Source: JASFTV01 sp050050615
GTDB lineage: Bacteria > Desulfobacterota > DSM-4660 > Desulfatiglandales > HGW-15
DNA length: 7,233 nt
NCBI GenBank assembly: GCA_050050615.1
Contig: JASFTV010000167.1
Span: forward strand, 1-7,233
Direction of reading: 5' to 3'
The translations under genes were made by a program, and so were the position numbers. The notes beneath the pieces are model-generated. The model worked only from the letters and a program-made list of their open reading frames with translations, searched no databases and was not told where the DNA came from. Numbering within the stretch: position 1 is the stretch's first letter; each line of letters opens with the position of its first letter. Below are positions 1-6,138 of the stretch, piece by piece.

Positions 1-443
1 AATTGGAAGTTCATCCTGTGCCCAGGCGAATAGAGACTGTTTCCGGATGAGCACTAAACAGCCCCGGGCAGTCCCATGTCAGCCATAGACCGCAAGAACT
101 TGAAGTATTATATACTGAACGGAATTCACGTTGACAATCTGCGCTGCTGGTTTATACTCCCAGGCACTTGGTGTCGCTCAAAAGTTGCGGCACAAGAGTT
201 GGGCCAGCGGGGGATCTTTAACCAGCCAACAGGACCTGCAGAACGAATAAGCGTTTCTCGGCCGACGTCAGACTTCTTTCGCAACTACATCTAAGCCATC
301 CGCCTGGGGCAGACCTATGGAACCGGAACCCTTGCTAAGGATGGGTAGGGTCTCCTAGTTTGTTTAAAACGCCTCAAATCCTGAAGTTGACGTTTATTTG
401 AGAAATTGGGAACACTTCTGATATAAAACACCTTGAGGAGCAC
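1..443. other. Region without an intact gene upstream of the OFOR operon
   Basis: No convincing gene is seen here. A 72-codon open stretch (76-294, +) has no good ribosome binding site and resembles no family I know. Some short stretches look coding-like but lie in different frames. In the frame of base 2, around 143-238, the residues AAGLYSQALGVAQ faintly recall the AAQALGIAQ helix of acyl-CoA dehydrogenases. In the frame of base 1, after the stop at 292-294, residues AIRLGQTYGTGTLAKDG run to another stop. These may be remains of decayed genes or chance. No tRNA-like cloverleaf or clear terminator was noticed. Confidence 0.4.
398..427 (+). promoter_or_regulatory. Possible sigma-70-type promoter for the OFOR operon
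   Basis: TTGAGA (398-403) and TATAAA (422-427) are separated by 18 bases, close to the bacterial housekeeping consensus. The stretch is AT-rich compared with its surroundings and lies directly before the first operon gene. Against it, the predicted transcript would begin only about 10 bases before the ATG at 444, leaving little room for the GAGGAG ribosome binding site at 435-440. A second TTGACG at 387-392 has no good -10 partner at 17 bases. Confidence 0.25.
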
Positions 444-992
444 ATGAAAGAAATCTGCATTCATGGAAGAGGGGGGCAAGGATCTCTCGTACTGGCCCAA
501 TTTATGGCCATCGCTGCGCTCGAGGACGGGAAGTACGGCCAAGCATTCCCCTTTCTTGGTGGGGGTGGCGAAAGGAGGGGGAAACCTATTGTGGCGTATT
601 GTCGGCTGAGCAATCGACCCATTCGCCTTCGAAGTCGGGTAAATGAGCCGGACTATCTTATCGTCCAGGATGCCACCATTTTCAAGGAGGTCAACGTCAT
701 GGAGGGGCTCAAGCCCGGGGGCATGGTCCTGGTGAACGCGGGCAAAACCGCCGAGGAACTGGGTCTAAGCGGACCTTTTCGTTTCTTCAGCTTTTCGGCA
801 GATAATTTGGCACAAAAAATCCTGGGCCGACCGATCATGAATACAGCCCTTCTGGGTGCCTTTGCGGCTGTAACTAAAGAATTGAGCTTGGATGCCGTAC
901 TTAAGGCCGTTCGGAGCAAATTTGAAGGTGATTTGGGTGAGAAGAACGCCCGAATTGTTCTGGAAACTTACCACAGGTTAGCTGAGGGATGA
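444..992 (+). CDS. porG: 2-oxoacid:ferredoxin oxidoreductase, gamma subunit
   Basis: This 182-residue protein is the gamma subunit (PorC/PorG, catalytic-domain III type) of a pyruvate/2-oxoacid:ferredoxin oxidoreductase. In this family it packs against alpha and beta and helps bind CoA. It starts with the family hallmark GRGGQG (residues 8-13) in a first beta-alpha unit. Next comes GKYGQAFPF with ERRG (residues 43-46), and RSRVNEPDYLIVQD (about 63-76) matches the usual 'rs.i..PD.vivlD' block. Length is normal for a separate gamma subunit. The start at 444 gives the usual short N-terminus, and GAGGAG lies 3 bases upstream. Odd point: between FP (35-36) and ERRG there are six residues, FLGGGG, where the familiar form has about four. 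It is the first gene of a four-gene operon, and its stop overlaps the next possible start. The subunit type is clear, but the 2-oxoacid used cannot be read from it. Confidence 0.95.
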   Translation: MKEICIHGRGGQGSLVLAQFMAIAALEDGKYGQAFPFLGGGGERRGKPIVAYCRLSNRPIRLRSRVNEPDYLIVQDATIFKEVNVMEGLKPGGMVLVNAGKTAEELGLSGPFRFFSFSADNLAQKILGRPIMNTALLGAFAAVTKELSLDAVLKAVRSKFEGDLGEKNARIVLETYHRLAEG

Positions 993-1252
993 AAATGAAG
1001 CTCACACTTGGGGCGGTTGTCGAGGGAGGAACCTCTCTAGAGTATAAAACCGGCAGTTGGAGAGATCAAAGACCGGTGATCAATATGGCCCTGTGCAAGG
1101 CTTGCGGTGAATGCATCGATGTGTGCCCCGATAGCGCAGTCTATGTGGAAAATGAACACTACTGCATAGACTACGACTATTGTAAGGGTTGCGGTCTTTG
1201 TGTTTACGAATGCGTAGCCGATGCTATTCAGATGGTGCGCGAGGAGAAATAG
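989..1252 (+). CDS. porD: 2-oxoacid:ferredoxin oxidoreductase, delta subunit (2[4Fe-4S] ferredoxin type)
   Basis: This 87-residue electron-transfer subunit passes electrons from the catalytic core to external ferredoxin. TGSWRDQRPVIN (residues 21-32) is the typical PorD lead-in. Two cluster motifs follow: C36-x2-C39-x2-C42-x3-C46-P, and C65-x2-C68-x2-C71-x3-C75. As in other bacterial ferredoxins, three cysteines of each motif plus the last of the other would bind two [4Fe-4S] clusters. The second motif lacks the usual proline after its last cysteine (V76), and there is an extra cysteine, C59. The ATG at 989 overlaps the porG stop (ATGA). A second in-frame ATG at 995 sits 6 bases after GAGGG (984-988), which is better spaced and would give 85 residues. 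Translation is probably coupled to porG either way. Confidence 0.95.
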   Translation: MKMKLTLGAVVEGGTSLEYKTGSWRDQRPVINMALCKACGECIDVCPDSAVYVENEHYCIDYDYCKGCGLCVYECVADAIQMVREEK

Positions 1253-1253
1253 T

Positions 1254-2444
1254 ATGGCTGATCTTAGAGTATTGGAAGGTTCTGAAGCAGTGGCTCTCGC
1301 AGTGAAAGCTTGCCGGCCTCATGTGGTTTCGGCCTATCCCATCAGTCCTCAGACTCACATTGTGGAACGGCTTGCAAAGATGGTGGCTGATGGCGATCTG
1401 GAGTCGCAATATGTGCGGGTAGAGTCTGAGTTTTCGGCTGCAAGTGTCATCAGCGGTGCCTCTGCAGCCGGAAGCCGTTCCTACACGGCTTCTTCATCTC
1501 AAGGATTGCTGCTTATGACTGAGGTGCTGTATGCAAGTGCTGGGATGCGGCTTCCCTTCGTGATTACCGGCGTTAATCGCGCTATTTCGGTCCCCATCAG
1601 TATTCAGGTAGATCACCAGGATACGATCAGCTTGCGAGACTCGGGGGTTATTCAATTCTATGTGGAAAGCAGCCAAGAAGGCTACGATACCCATGTGGCC
1701 GCCTTTAAGATCGCCGAAGATCCCGGCATCCTCCTTCCTGTCATGGTCTGCATGGATGGGTGGATACTGACCCATTCCTACGAGCCGGTTTCCATTATGG
1801 AACAGGGGGACGTGGAGCGTTTTCTTCCCCCATTTCAACCGCCCAATTTCTTAGATGTGGACGATCCAAAAAGCTGGGGATCCTACGCTGAAGAAAACGT
1901 GCTCATGGAGTTCAAATACGCCATCCATGAAGCCATGCAATATGGAAAAAAGAGAATCAGGGAGATCTTTTCAGAGCTGGCTCAGGTCACCGGTCGCGAT
2001 CACGGCGGCCTCATCGAGGCTTATCGAACAGAAGGAGCAGAAATGATCCTGGTGGCCATGGGATCTATGGCGGGCACGGTGAAGGAAGCCGTGGATGGGT
2101 TGCGTGCAGAGGGGAAAAAGGTCGGTCTGGTCAAGATCCGCTGCTATAGACCGTTTCCCTATGAAGACATTTGGAATGCTGTTAATGGAGCCAAAGTTAT
2201 TGGGGTTGTTGAGGCCAATTTTTCCATGGGAAGCGAAGGGGCAGTGGGTATGGACTTAAAAGCCAAACTTTGTGGAAAACAGAATGCCCCTTTGGTGATC
2301 GATTTCATAGCGGGTGTGGGAGGCCGAGAGGTCAACAAGGGAACCATCAGGGAAATCGTTCAAAAAGGAGAAGAAGTGCACAAATCTGGGATTCCCATGG
2401 AAGAACCCTATTGGGCCGGTCTCAATCCAGCCATTTTGCGATAA
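1254..2444 (+). CDS. porA: 2-oxoacid:ferredoxin oxidoreductase, alpha subunit
   Basis: This 396-residue alpha subunit carries the pyrimidine-binding (PYR) domain, which with beta completes the thiamine diphosphate site. Key points by comparison with the family: YPISP at 28-32, where the usual motif is YPITP, so the active-site threonine is replaced by serine; E59 in VESEFSA, the glutamate expected to activate TPP; SSQGLLLM at 81-88; and R109 in GVNRAIS, matching the substrate-carboxylate arginine. The second half holds the domain II fold (EMILVAMGSMAGTVKEA, about 263-279) followed by VKIRCYRPFP and GVVEANFSMGSEGA. The start at 1254 was chosen over an upstream in-frame ATG at 1221 because it follows GAGGAG (1241-1246) and lies 1 base after the porD stop. 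Length is normal for a separate alpha subunit. Pyruvate, branched-chain or other 2-oxoacid use cannot be decided from sequence alone. Confidence 0.95.
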   Translation: MADLRVLEGSEAVALAVKACRPHVVSAYPISPQTHIVERLAKMVADGDLESQYVRVESEFSAASVISGASAAGSRSYTASSSQGLLLMTEVLYASAGMRLPFVITGVNRAISVPISIQVDHQDTISLRDSGVIQFYVESSQEGYDTHVAAFKIAEDPGILLPVMVCMDGWILTHSYEPVSIMEQGDVERFLPPFQPPNFLDVDDPKSWGSYAEENVLMEFKYAIHEAMQYGKKRIREIFSELAQVTGRDHGGLIEAYRTEGAEMILVAMGSMAGTVKEAVDGLRAEGKKVGLVKIRCYRPFPYEDIWNAVNGAKVIGVVEANFSMGSEGAVGMDLKAKLCGKQNAPLVIDFIAGVGGREVNKGTIREIVQKGEEVHKSGIPMEEPYWAGLNPAILR

Positions 2445-2454
2445 GGAATTGAAG

Positions 2455-3354
2455 ATGCCAACGACGCAGATACCAAACCAAGAAGGGCTATTCGTTTCAG
2501 GGCACAGGGCCTGCCATGGATGCGGGATGGCATTGGCTGTCCGACATATTTTGGAAGCGACAGGTAGGAACGTCATCGTCGTTACGCCCACAGGTTGTCT
2601 TGAGACGTTTACATCTCCTTACGGGTACTCCCCGTGGCGGGTACCGTGGATTCATCATCTATTTGAAAACGGCCCTTCCATTGCTTCGGGGGTGGTTGCC
2701 GCCTTAAAGGCCCAAAAGCGGGACTCCGTGCGAGTTTTGGTGATTGGGGGGGATGGCGCCACTTTTGACATCGGCTTTGGGGCGCTATCCGGGATGCTCG
2801 AACGAGGGGATGATGTGCTCTACATGTGCGTGGATAATGGTGCCTACATGAATACGGGAGGGCAGCGCAGCGCGGCCACCCCCATGTACGCATCAACCAC
2901 CACAGATCCTGCCGGCCGGGTAACCCCTGGAAAGCTCCAGAGGAAGAAAGACCTGCCCGCCATCATAGCTGCCCATGGCGTCCCTTATGTGGCGACAGCG
3001 TCAGTCGCTTACCTCAAGGATCTGCGAAGAAAGGTCAAGATGGCAATGGCGTACCACGGGCCGCGATACATTCAGATTGATACGCCTTGCCCCTCCGTAT
3101 GGGGTTTTCCTTCGGATCGAACACTGGAAATTGGACGCCTGGGGATCCAATGCGGTCTGATCCCGCTTTTCGAGATGAAGGATGGCAAGATCACGCGCGT
3201 GCGGAAGATAAAGAAGAAGATCGCAGCAGAAGAGTATCTAAGGGCGCAGAAGCGATTCCTGCACTTGTTTGCCATGGATCAGTGGCACGAAGAAGTGATA
3301 AAAGTTCAGATGATCGCAGATCAAAACATTGAGAAATATGGATTGATGAGCTAG
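2455..3354 (+). CDS. porB: 2-oxoacid:ferredoxin oxidoreductase, beta subunit (TPP and [4Fe-4S] binding)
   Basis: This 299-residue catalytic beta subunit oxidatively decarboxylates a 2-oxoacid with CoA and hands electrons to its Fe-S cluster. Four cysteines fit the cluster ligands of PorB: C20 and C23 (CHGCG), C48 (TGCLE) and C212 (TPCP). The C23-C48 spacing of 25 is the same as in single-chain pyruvate:ferredoxin oxidoreductases. The TPP/Mg site reads GGDG (98-101) ... DIGFG (105-109) ... DNGAYMNTGGQ (127-137), with N133 as the expected cofactor ligand, followed by RSAATP. All essential residues appear intact. The start at 2455 follows AAGGA (2443-2447) by 7 bases; longer in-frame starts from 2314 would overlap porA and add non-homologous residues. 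It ends the operon. The beta-subunit assignment is firm, but the substrate is open. The leucine-dehydrogenase-like relic just downstream weakly favours branched-chain 2-oxoacids. Confidence 0.95.
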   Translation: MPTTQIPNQEGLFVSGHRACHGCGMALAVRHILEATGRNVIVVTPTGCLETFTSPYGYSPWRVPWIHHLFENGPSIASGVVAALKAQKRDSVRVLVIGGDGATFDIGFGALSGMLERGDDVLYMCVDNGAYMNTGGQRSAATPMYASTTTDPAGRVTPGKLQRKKDLPAIIAAHGVPYVATASVAYLKDLRRKVKMAMAYHGPRYIQIDTPCPSVWGFPSDRTLEIGRLGIQCGLIPLFEMKDGKITRVRKIKKKIAAEEYLRAQKRFLHLFAMDQWHEEVIKVQMIADQNIEKYGLMS

Positions 3355-3390
3355 ACCTGAGAGCGAAGAAACTCAAAGGTCTTCTTTCTG
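3354..3390 (+). terminator. Possible weak terminator after porB
   Basis: GACCT-GAG (3354-3361) can pair with CTC-AA-AGGTC (3372-3381), giving an eight-pair stem with a two-base bulge and a 10-base loop. A T-rich run, TTCTTTCTG (3382-3390), follows. The stem is short, AT-poor only in part and bulged, so it is a candidate rather than a good rho-independent terminator. It overlaps the reading frame of the dehydrogenase relic. Confidence 0.25.
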
Positions 3391-3471
3391 CGTTCCATTG
3401 AGGATGCCTTGCGATTGGCTCGGGGCATGACTCACAAGTACACAGCCGCCGGGGTCAGCGTGGGCGAGTAA
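3361..3471 (+). pseudogene. Leucine/phenylalanine dehydrogenase-like fragment
   Basis: This open stretch lies between stops at 3358-3360 and 3469-3471. It has no start of its own that would cover the match. Residues at 3397-3432 read IEDALRLARGMT and continue HKYTAAGVSVGE to the stop. Bacillus-type leucine dehydrogenase has, in its N-terminal substrate domain, IEDALRLAKGMT followed by YKNAAAGLNLGG, an unusually close match over about 24 residues. The reading ends exactly where the glycine-rich loop with the catalytic lysine should come, so no enzyme could be made. The family oxidatively deaminates branched-chain or aromatic amino acids to 2-oxoacids. Its position 6 bases after porB suggests a lost partner that supplied 2-oxoacids to the OFOR. 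The recognition is from memory of the family, and the stretch is short. Confidence 0.6.
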
Positions 3472-3546
3472 ACCATCCCTATAGCCTATTTCTGAGCGTT
3501 GCTTACCAGAACGCTGTCACGCTTTTCATCATAGAGCCCCAGGGCC

Positions 3547-3872
3547 TTAGGCGGCCGTACCGCGCGCTCCCGACCTGTGAAGATCGGTAATCCCCTTCAG
3601 CGAGCTTTCAAAGGTTTCTCACACCTATGGCCGCTTCAATCTTTTTTCAAGTTGCTCACTTTCATCACAATCTCCGGGGTCAGCATACGTGCTTTATTGG
3701 ACAACTTGATCACAGGAGGTCGTCTGTCTGCTGGATGAGTTTCCCGCTTGACCAGTCCTTAGCCTCCAGGTGCTTGATGATGTTCACATCAACTGACCGG
3801 GGATCGATGCTTTCTCCATTGACATGAAGGCCCCCTTCTGACTATGCTCAATGTGAATTGCAGGCGTTCATT
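3547..3872 (-). pseudogene. Decayed MarR-family transcriptional regulator (several frameshifts)
   Basis: No single frame is open on the - strand, but joined frames read as a winged-helix MarR protein. In order: NERLQFTLSIVRR (3872 down to 3834), a shift inside the G/C run at about 3830-3838, then GGLHVNGE and VDVNIIKHLEAK (to 3755). A shift near 3756 gives GLVKRETHPADRR and VIKLSNKA...LTPEIVMKV (to 3657). A further shift near 3656 gives EQLEKRLKR, two stops (TAG, TGA), then TFESSLKGITDLH (to about 3560) and a stop at 3547-3549. LEAKGLVKRE plus ADRR is the classic recognition-helix-to-wing block of MarR. The order and spacing of all pieces fit one roughly 150-residue protein without its N-terminus. 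At least three frameshifts mean it is non-functional unless the sequence has errors. Confidence 0.6.
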
Positions 3873-3968
3873 ACTGGACGGAAAGGTATCCGAGGGATAA
3901 GACAGTCGTCTTTTATTGCACCTGAGCCGATGAGGCCGCCAGCGCTGGGGTGGCGCGCGAGTTCCTGA

Positions 3969-4212
3969 AGAATGGTCCAGGGCGAATTCTCCAACGAACG
4001 CGAGATAGCATGTGAAAGGGGCTGTAAATAGCGATTTTTCAAAAGTCGTCAAAGCGACCGTCTTCCTGAGTGATATTGACCACTTTGTGCAGTTCAATGA
4101 AGTTTATGCCGAGTATTTCCCTACGGAGCAGCCTGCGCGCAGCGCATTCCAAGTTGCTGCGTTGCCTTTGGGTGCTATGGTCGAGATTGAGATCATCGCT
4201 CTGATCGAATAG
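3969..4212 (+). pseudogene. Truncated RidA/YjgF-family (enamine/imine deaminase) gene
   Basis: RidA proteins (about 125 residues) hydrolyse reactive enamines and imines formed in amino acid metabolism. Here the frame at 3969-4016 reads RMVQGEFSNEREIACE, matching the middle of RidA after its 'LDPetG' segment. A frameshift or small deletion near 4014 moves to the frame of 4012, where KGAVNSDFSKVVKATVFLSDI leads into NEVYAEYF and the C-terminal signature PARSAF ... LPLGAMVEIE, ending at the stop 4210-4212. The arginine (codon 4138) that binds the substrate carboxylate and the final glutamate of VEIE are kept. The N-terminal third is absent, and an in-frame stop (4006-4008) precedes the GTG at 4012. 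A 66-residue product from 4012 would lack half of the fold, so a working trimeric enzyme is unlikely. Family assignment is confident; the inactive status is inferred. Confidence 0.75.
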
Positions 4213-4259
4213 GATCTCATGATGAGCCGCTCCATCTCCGTTAGGAGATGATGTTTTAA

Positions 4260-4334
4260 GATTGGGAGAAGACGGGGGTCGAAATTCGCACTGTGACCAC
4301 CGAGCGTTATGAATCATTTTTCAAGGACTTCTAG
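4260..4334 (+). other. Short coding-like tail between RidA relic and the membrane protein
   Basis: Between stops at 4257-4259 and 4332-4334 the frame reads DWEKTGVEIRTVTTERYE and then SFFKDF. The composition is protein-like (alternating hydrophobic, Glu/Lys/Arg-rich), and it ends just where the ribosome binding site of the next gene begins. It could be the last codons of another lost gene. No family was recognised, and at 24 codons it may be chance. Confidence 0.2.
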
Positions 4335-4343
4335 GAGGAGCCC

Positions 4344-4937
4344 ATGAATTTTCAAGAATTGCAGACATTGATACGGCTGGGTTCAATTTTGCAATGGGTT
4401 GTTATCATTCTTATCTTCTTGGCCGGTTCGATTCAGATATCAAAGTTCTTTATGGACAGAAAAATCCAGAATATGAGAGAGGAGATCGAAGAAGATCGAA
4501 CAGCCCGATATGAGCAAATGATAAGCAAGTTAAAAAAGCGAGTCAGCCAACAGATGGAACGCGTGGAAGTGGTGTTGGAACGGGAGAAAGGCAGAACAAT
4601 ACCCGAGCATTTATTCTCTCAAGTAACCGAAGAACTTTCGAAGTATGAGGGAACGAGTATCCGGTTGAATTGTGTTCAAGGCGATAAAGAGGCGCTCGCC
4701 TTCTCAAAAGAGCTCAAGGAGATATTTCAAGGGGCGGGTTGGAGAGTGAGCGGTGTCAACCAGGTCCCCTACGGCAGCCCTATCGACAACATTGTCATCG
4801 TACTAAACAGCACGACCCAGAAACCGAAAGCGAACTACATCTTCTCCCTTTTCAGAGCGCTCAGATATAAATCGACGGCCCGCTTAAACAAAAATCAAAG
4901 AGAGGACTTGGGCATCTTGGTTGGAAAAAGAGAATAA
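4344..4937 (+). CDS. Membrane-anchored coiled-coil protein of unknown function
   Basis: I do not recognise this 197-residue protein. One hydrophobic segment (about residues 12-32, ending before KFFMDRK) should anchor it in the inner membrane, with the positive charges after it favouring a cytoplasmic C-terminus. Residues about 38-85 are very rich in Glu, Lys, Arg and Gln with heptad-like spacing of Ile, Met, Leu and Val, so a coiled coil or long helix is likely. Residues about 103-155 form a compact alpha/beta-looking domain: SIRLNCVQGDKEALAFSKEL, then AGWRVSGVNQ, then IDNIVIVLNS. Such an arrangement is seen in hypothetical membrane proteins of varied bacteria. AGGAGGAG (4333-4340) marks the start at 4344. 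It stands alone, 131 bases after the RidA relic and 265 before the SDR gene. The open frame and strong ribosome binding site argue for a real gene. Confidence 0.8.
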   Translation: MNFQELQTLIRLGSILQWVVIILIFLAGSIQISKFFMDRKIQNMREEIEEDRTARYEQMISKLKKRVSQQMERVEVVLEREKGRTIPEHLFSQVTEELSKYEGTSIRLNCVQGDKEALAFSKELKEIFQGAGWRVSGVNQVPYGSPIDNIVIVLNSTTQKPKANYIFSLFRALRYKSTARLNKNQREDLGILVGKRE

Positions 4938-5009
4938 GGTTTTCTCGGCAACCTGGAAGAGGGGACCCTTCCCAGAGTCCACTATTGTACAAAAACCGCG
5001 GCAGAGAGC

Positions 5010-5026
5010 CCCGTCCGGAGGGCGGG
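5010..5026 (+). terminator. Possible hairpin terminator after the membrane protein gene
   Basis: CCCGTCC (5010-5016) pairs with GGGCGGG (5020-5026) over seven positions, including one G-U, with the loop GGA. Only a weak T stretch (CCCTTTA) follows, 73 bases after the stop at 4937, so rho-independent termination is uncertain. The rest of the 265-base gap (4938-5202) shows no gene. A second small GC-rich hairpin (CCTGC 5102-5106 with GCAGG 5113-5117) is also without a T tract. Confidence 0.25.
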
Positions 5027-5202
5027 CGGCCCTTTACAGTCCATACCAAGGAAGCCCTTTAATGGCGATTCCCGGTAGGTGCTTCACGCGCCTGTCCCGC
5101 ACCTGCGGGGCTGCAGGGATAAAAATTTTACCCTTTCGCCACAGGAGCGACAACGTCGCGTTAGATAAGCTCGCATGACGATTTTATTTCTAGGAGGCTC
5201 AG

Positions 5203-6060
5203 ATGGGAAAAGAAAAGGAGATCGCAGTAGTCACAGGGGCGAGTAGCGGCACGGGCCGTGAAACAGCCAAAAGGCTGGCAGAGAAAGGTTTTGAAGTCAT
5301 TGTGGCAGCGAGGCGGATGGATCGTCTGAACGAACTGGCTGCGCAATTTGAGGGTATCACACCAAAGCAGGTGGACCTGTCTGATCATGAGGCGGTTGGG
5401 AAATTCTGCGAATACCTTGCGGGTCTGCCCGAAGCTGTCTCCGTACTCGTAAACAATGCGGGATATAGCATAAGGGGGGCGATTGAGGATGTCCCGCCGG
5501 AAGCTGTCAGGCGGTTATTTGAAGTCAACGTATTCGCCTTGATCCGCGTGACCCAAGCATGTTTGCCCGGGATGCGGCGCCAAAGAAAAGGTATGATTGT
5601 GAACATCAGTTCTATGGCCGGAAAATTTCCTTTCCCGATGAGTGGGGTGTATGCGGCAACAAAACATGCTGTAGAAGCGATCAGCGATGCGCTTCGCATC
5701 GAGGTGCGGCCTTTAGGAATCAGGGTGGTGACCATTCGGCCAGGCTTTATTGCAACAGAGTTTAACGAGGCTGCCAACCGATTGACCGGCGACCTTCTGG
5801 CCAGGACAGATCCCGATTACAAGCCACTGTATCAGGCCTCAGGGGCGGCCATCGGAAAAATGTTCGTGAATGCAACAGTACCAGGTCCGGAATTGATCGC
5901 AAAAATTATTTTGGAGGCGGTTCTGTCGGATGACGCAAAGATTGCGTATTCCGCAGGTTTTATGAGCGAGGAATTCCTGGAGCGGCGTTTCGGGCTTGAC
6001 GATGAGGGGTTTGACCGCTTCTTGAGTGAAAAGACCGGACTGGCGAACCTAAAGGTGTGA
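5203..6060 (+). CDS. Short-chain dehydrogenase/reductase (classical SDR, likely NADP(H))
   Basis: This 285-residue cytoplasmic oxidoreductase has the classical SDR Rossmann fold. TGASSGTG (residues 11-18) is the nucleotide-binding glycine motif, with T17 where Ile is most common. R37-R38 at the end of the second strand, with no acidic residue there, points to NADP(H). D58-L59 is the adenine-contact pair and NNAG is at 84-87. The catalytic tetrad is complete: N109, S137 (NISSMAG), Y150 and K154 (YAATK). RPGFIATEF (179-187) follows the sixth strand. The last 80 or so residues would form the substrate lid and are longer than in FabG-type enzymes, nearer to the 270-290 residue 17-beta-hydroxysteroid-dehydrogenase-like SDRs. 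AGGAGG (5192-5197) lies 5 bases before the ATG. The substrate, perhaps a keto/hydroxy lipid or xenobiotic carbonyl, cannot be assigned. Confidence 0.93.
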   Translation: MGKEKEIAVVTGASSGTGRETAKRLAEKGFEVIVAARRMDRLNELAAQFEGITPKQVDLSDHEAVGKFCEYLAGLPEAVSVLVNNAGYSIRGAIEDVPPEAVRRLFEVNVFALIRVTQACLPGMRRQRKGMIVNISSMAGKFPFPMSGVYAATKHAVEAISDALRIEVRPLGIRVVTIRPGFIATEFNEAANRLTGDLLARTDPDYKPLYQASGAAIGKMFVNATVPGPELIAKIILEAVLSDDAKIAYSAGFMSEEFLERRFGLDDEGFDRFLSEKTGLANLKV

Positions 6061-6138
6061 CAAGATGAGGTCATAGGCACCCAAGAGAGGTGCGTCAGCC
6101 AGCAGAAAAAGAGAAGCAATTTAGGGGAGAAAAGAAAC

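Noticed and set aside
2314..2454. Upstream in-frame starts that would lengthen porB by 47 residues
   Set aside because: The extension lies inside porA and is not like PorB. The ATG at 2455 has its own AAGGA and gives the normal N-terminus before the CHGCG motif.
3789..4097. A 102-codon open frame on the minus strand
   Set aside because: Most of its residues fit no family. Only the short NERLQFTLSIVRR part fits a known one, and that belongs to the frameshifted MarR relic. It also overlaps the RidA relic on the other strand and lacks a ribosome binding site, so it is not an intact gene.
4921..5178. An 85-codon open frame in the gap before the SDR gene
   Set aside because: It starts inside the end of the membrane protein gene, has biased Arg/Pro/Gly-rich composition typical of GC-rich noncoding DNA, no ribosome binding site and no recognisable motif.
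6077..6093. Small inverted repeat (GCACC / GGTGC) after the SDR gene
   Set aside because: Only five pairs and no T tract; too weak to call a terminator or operator.
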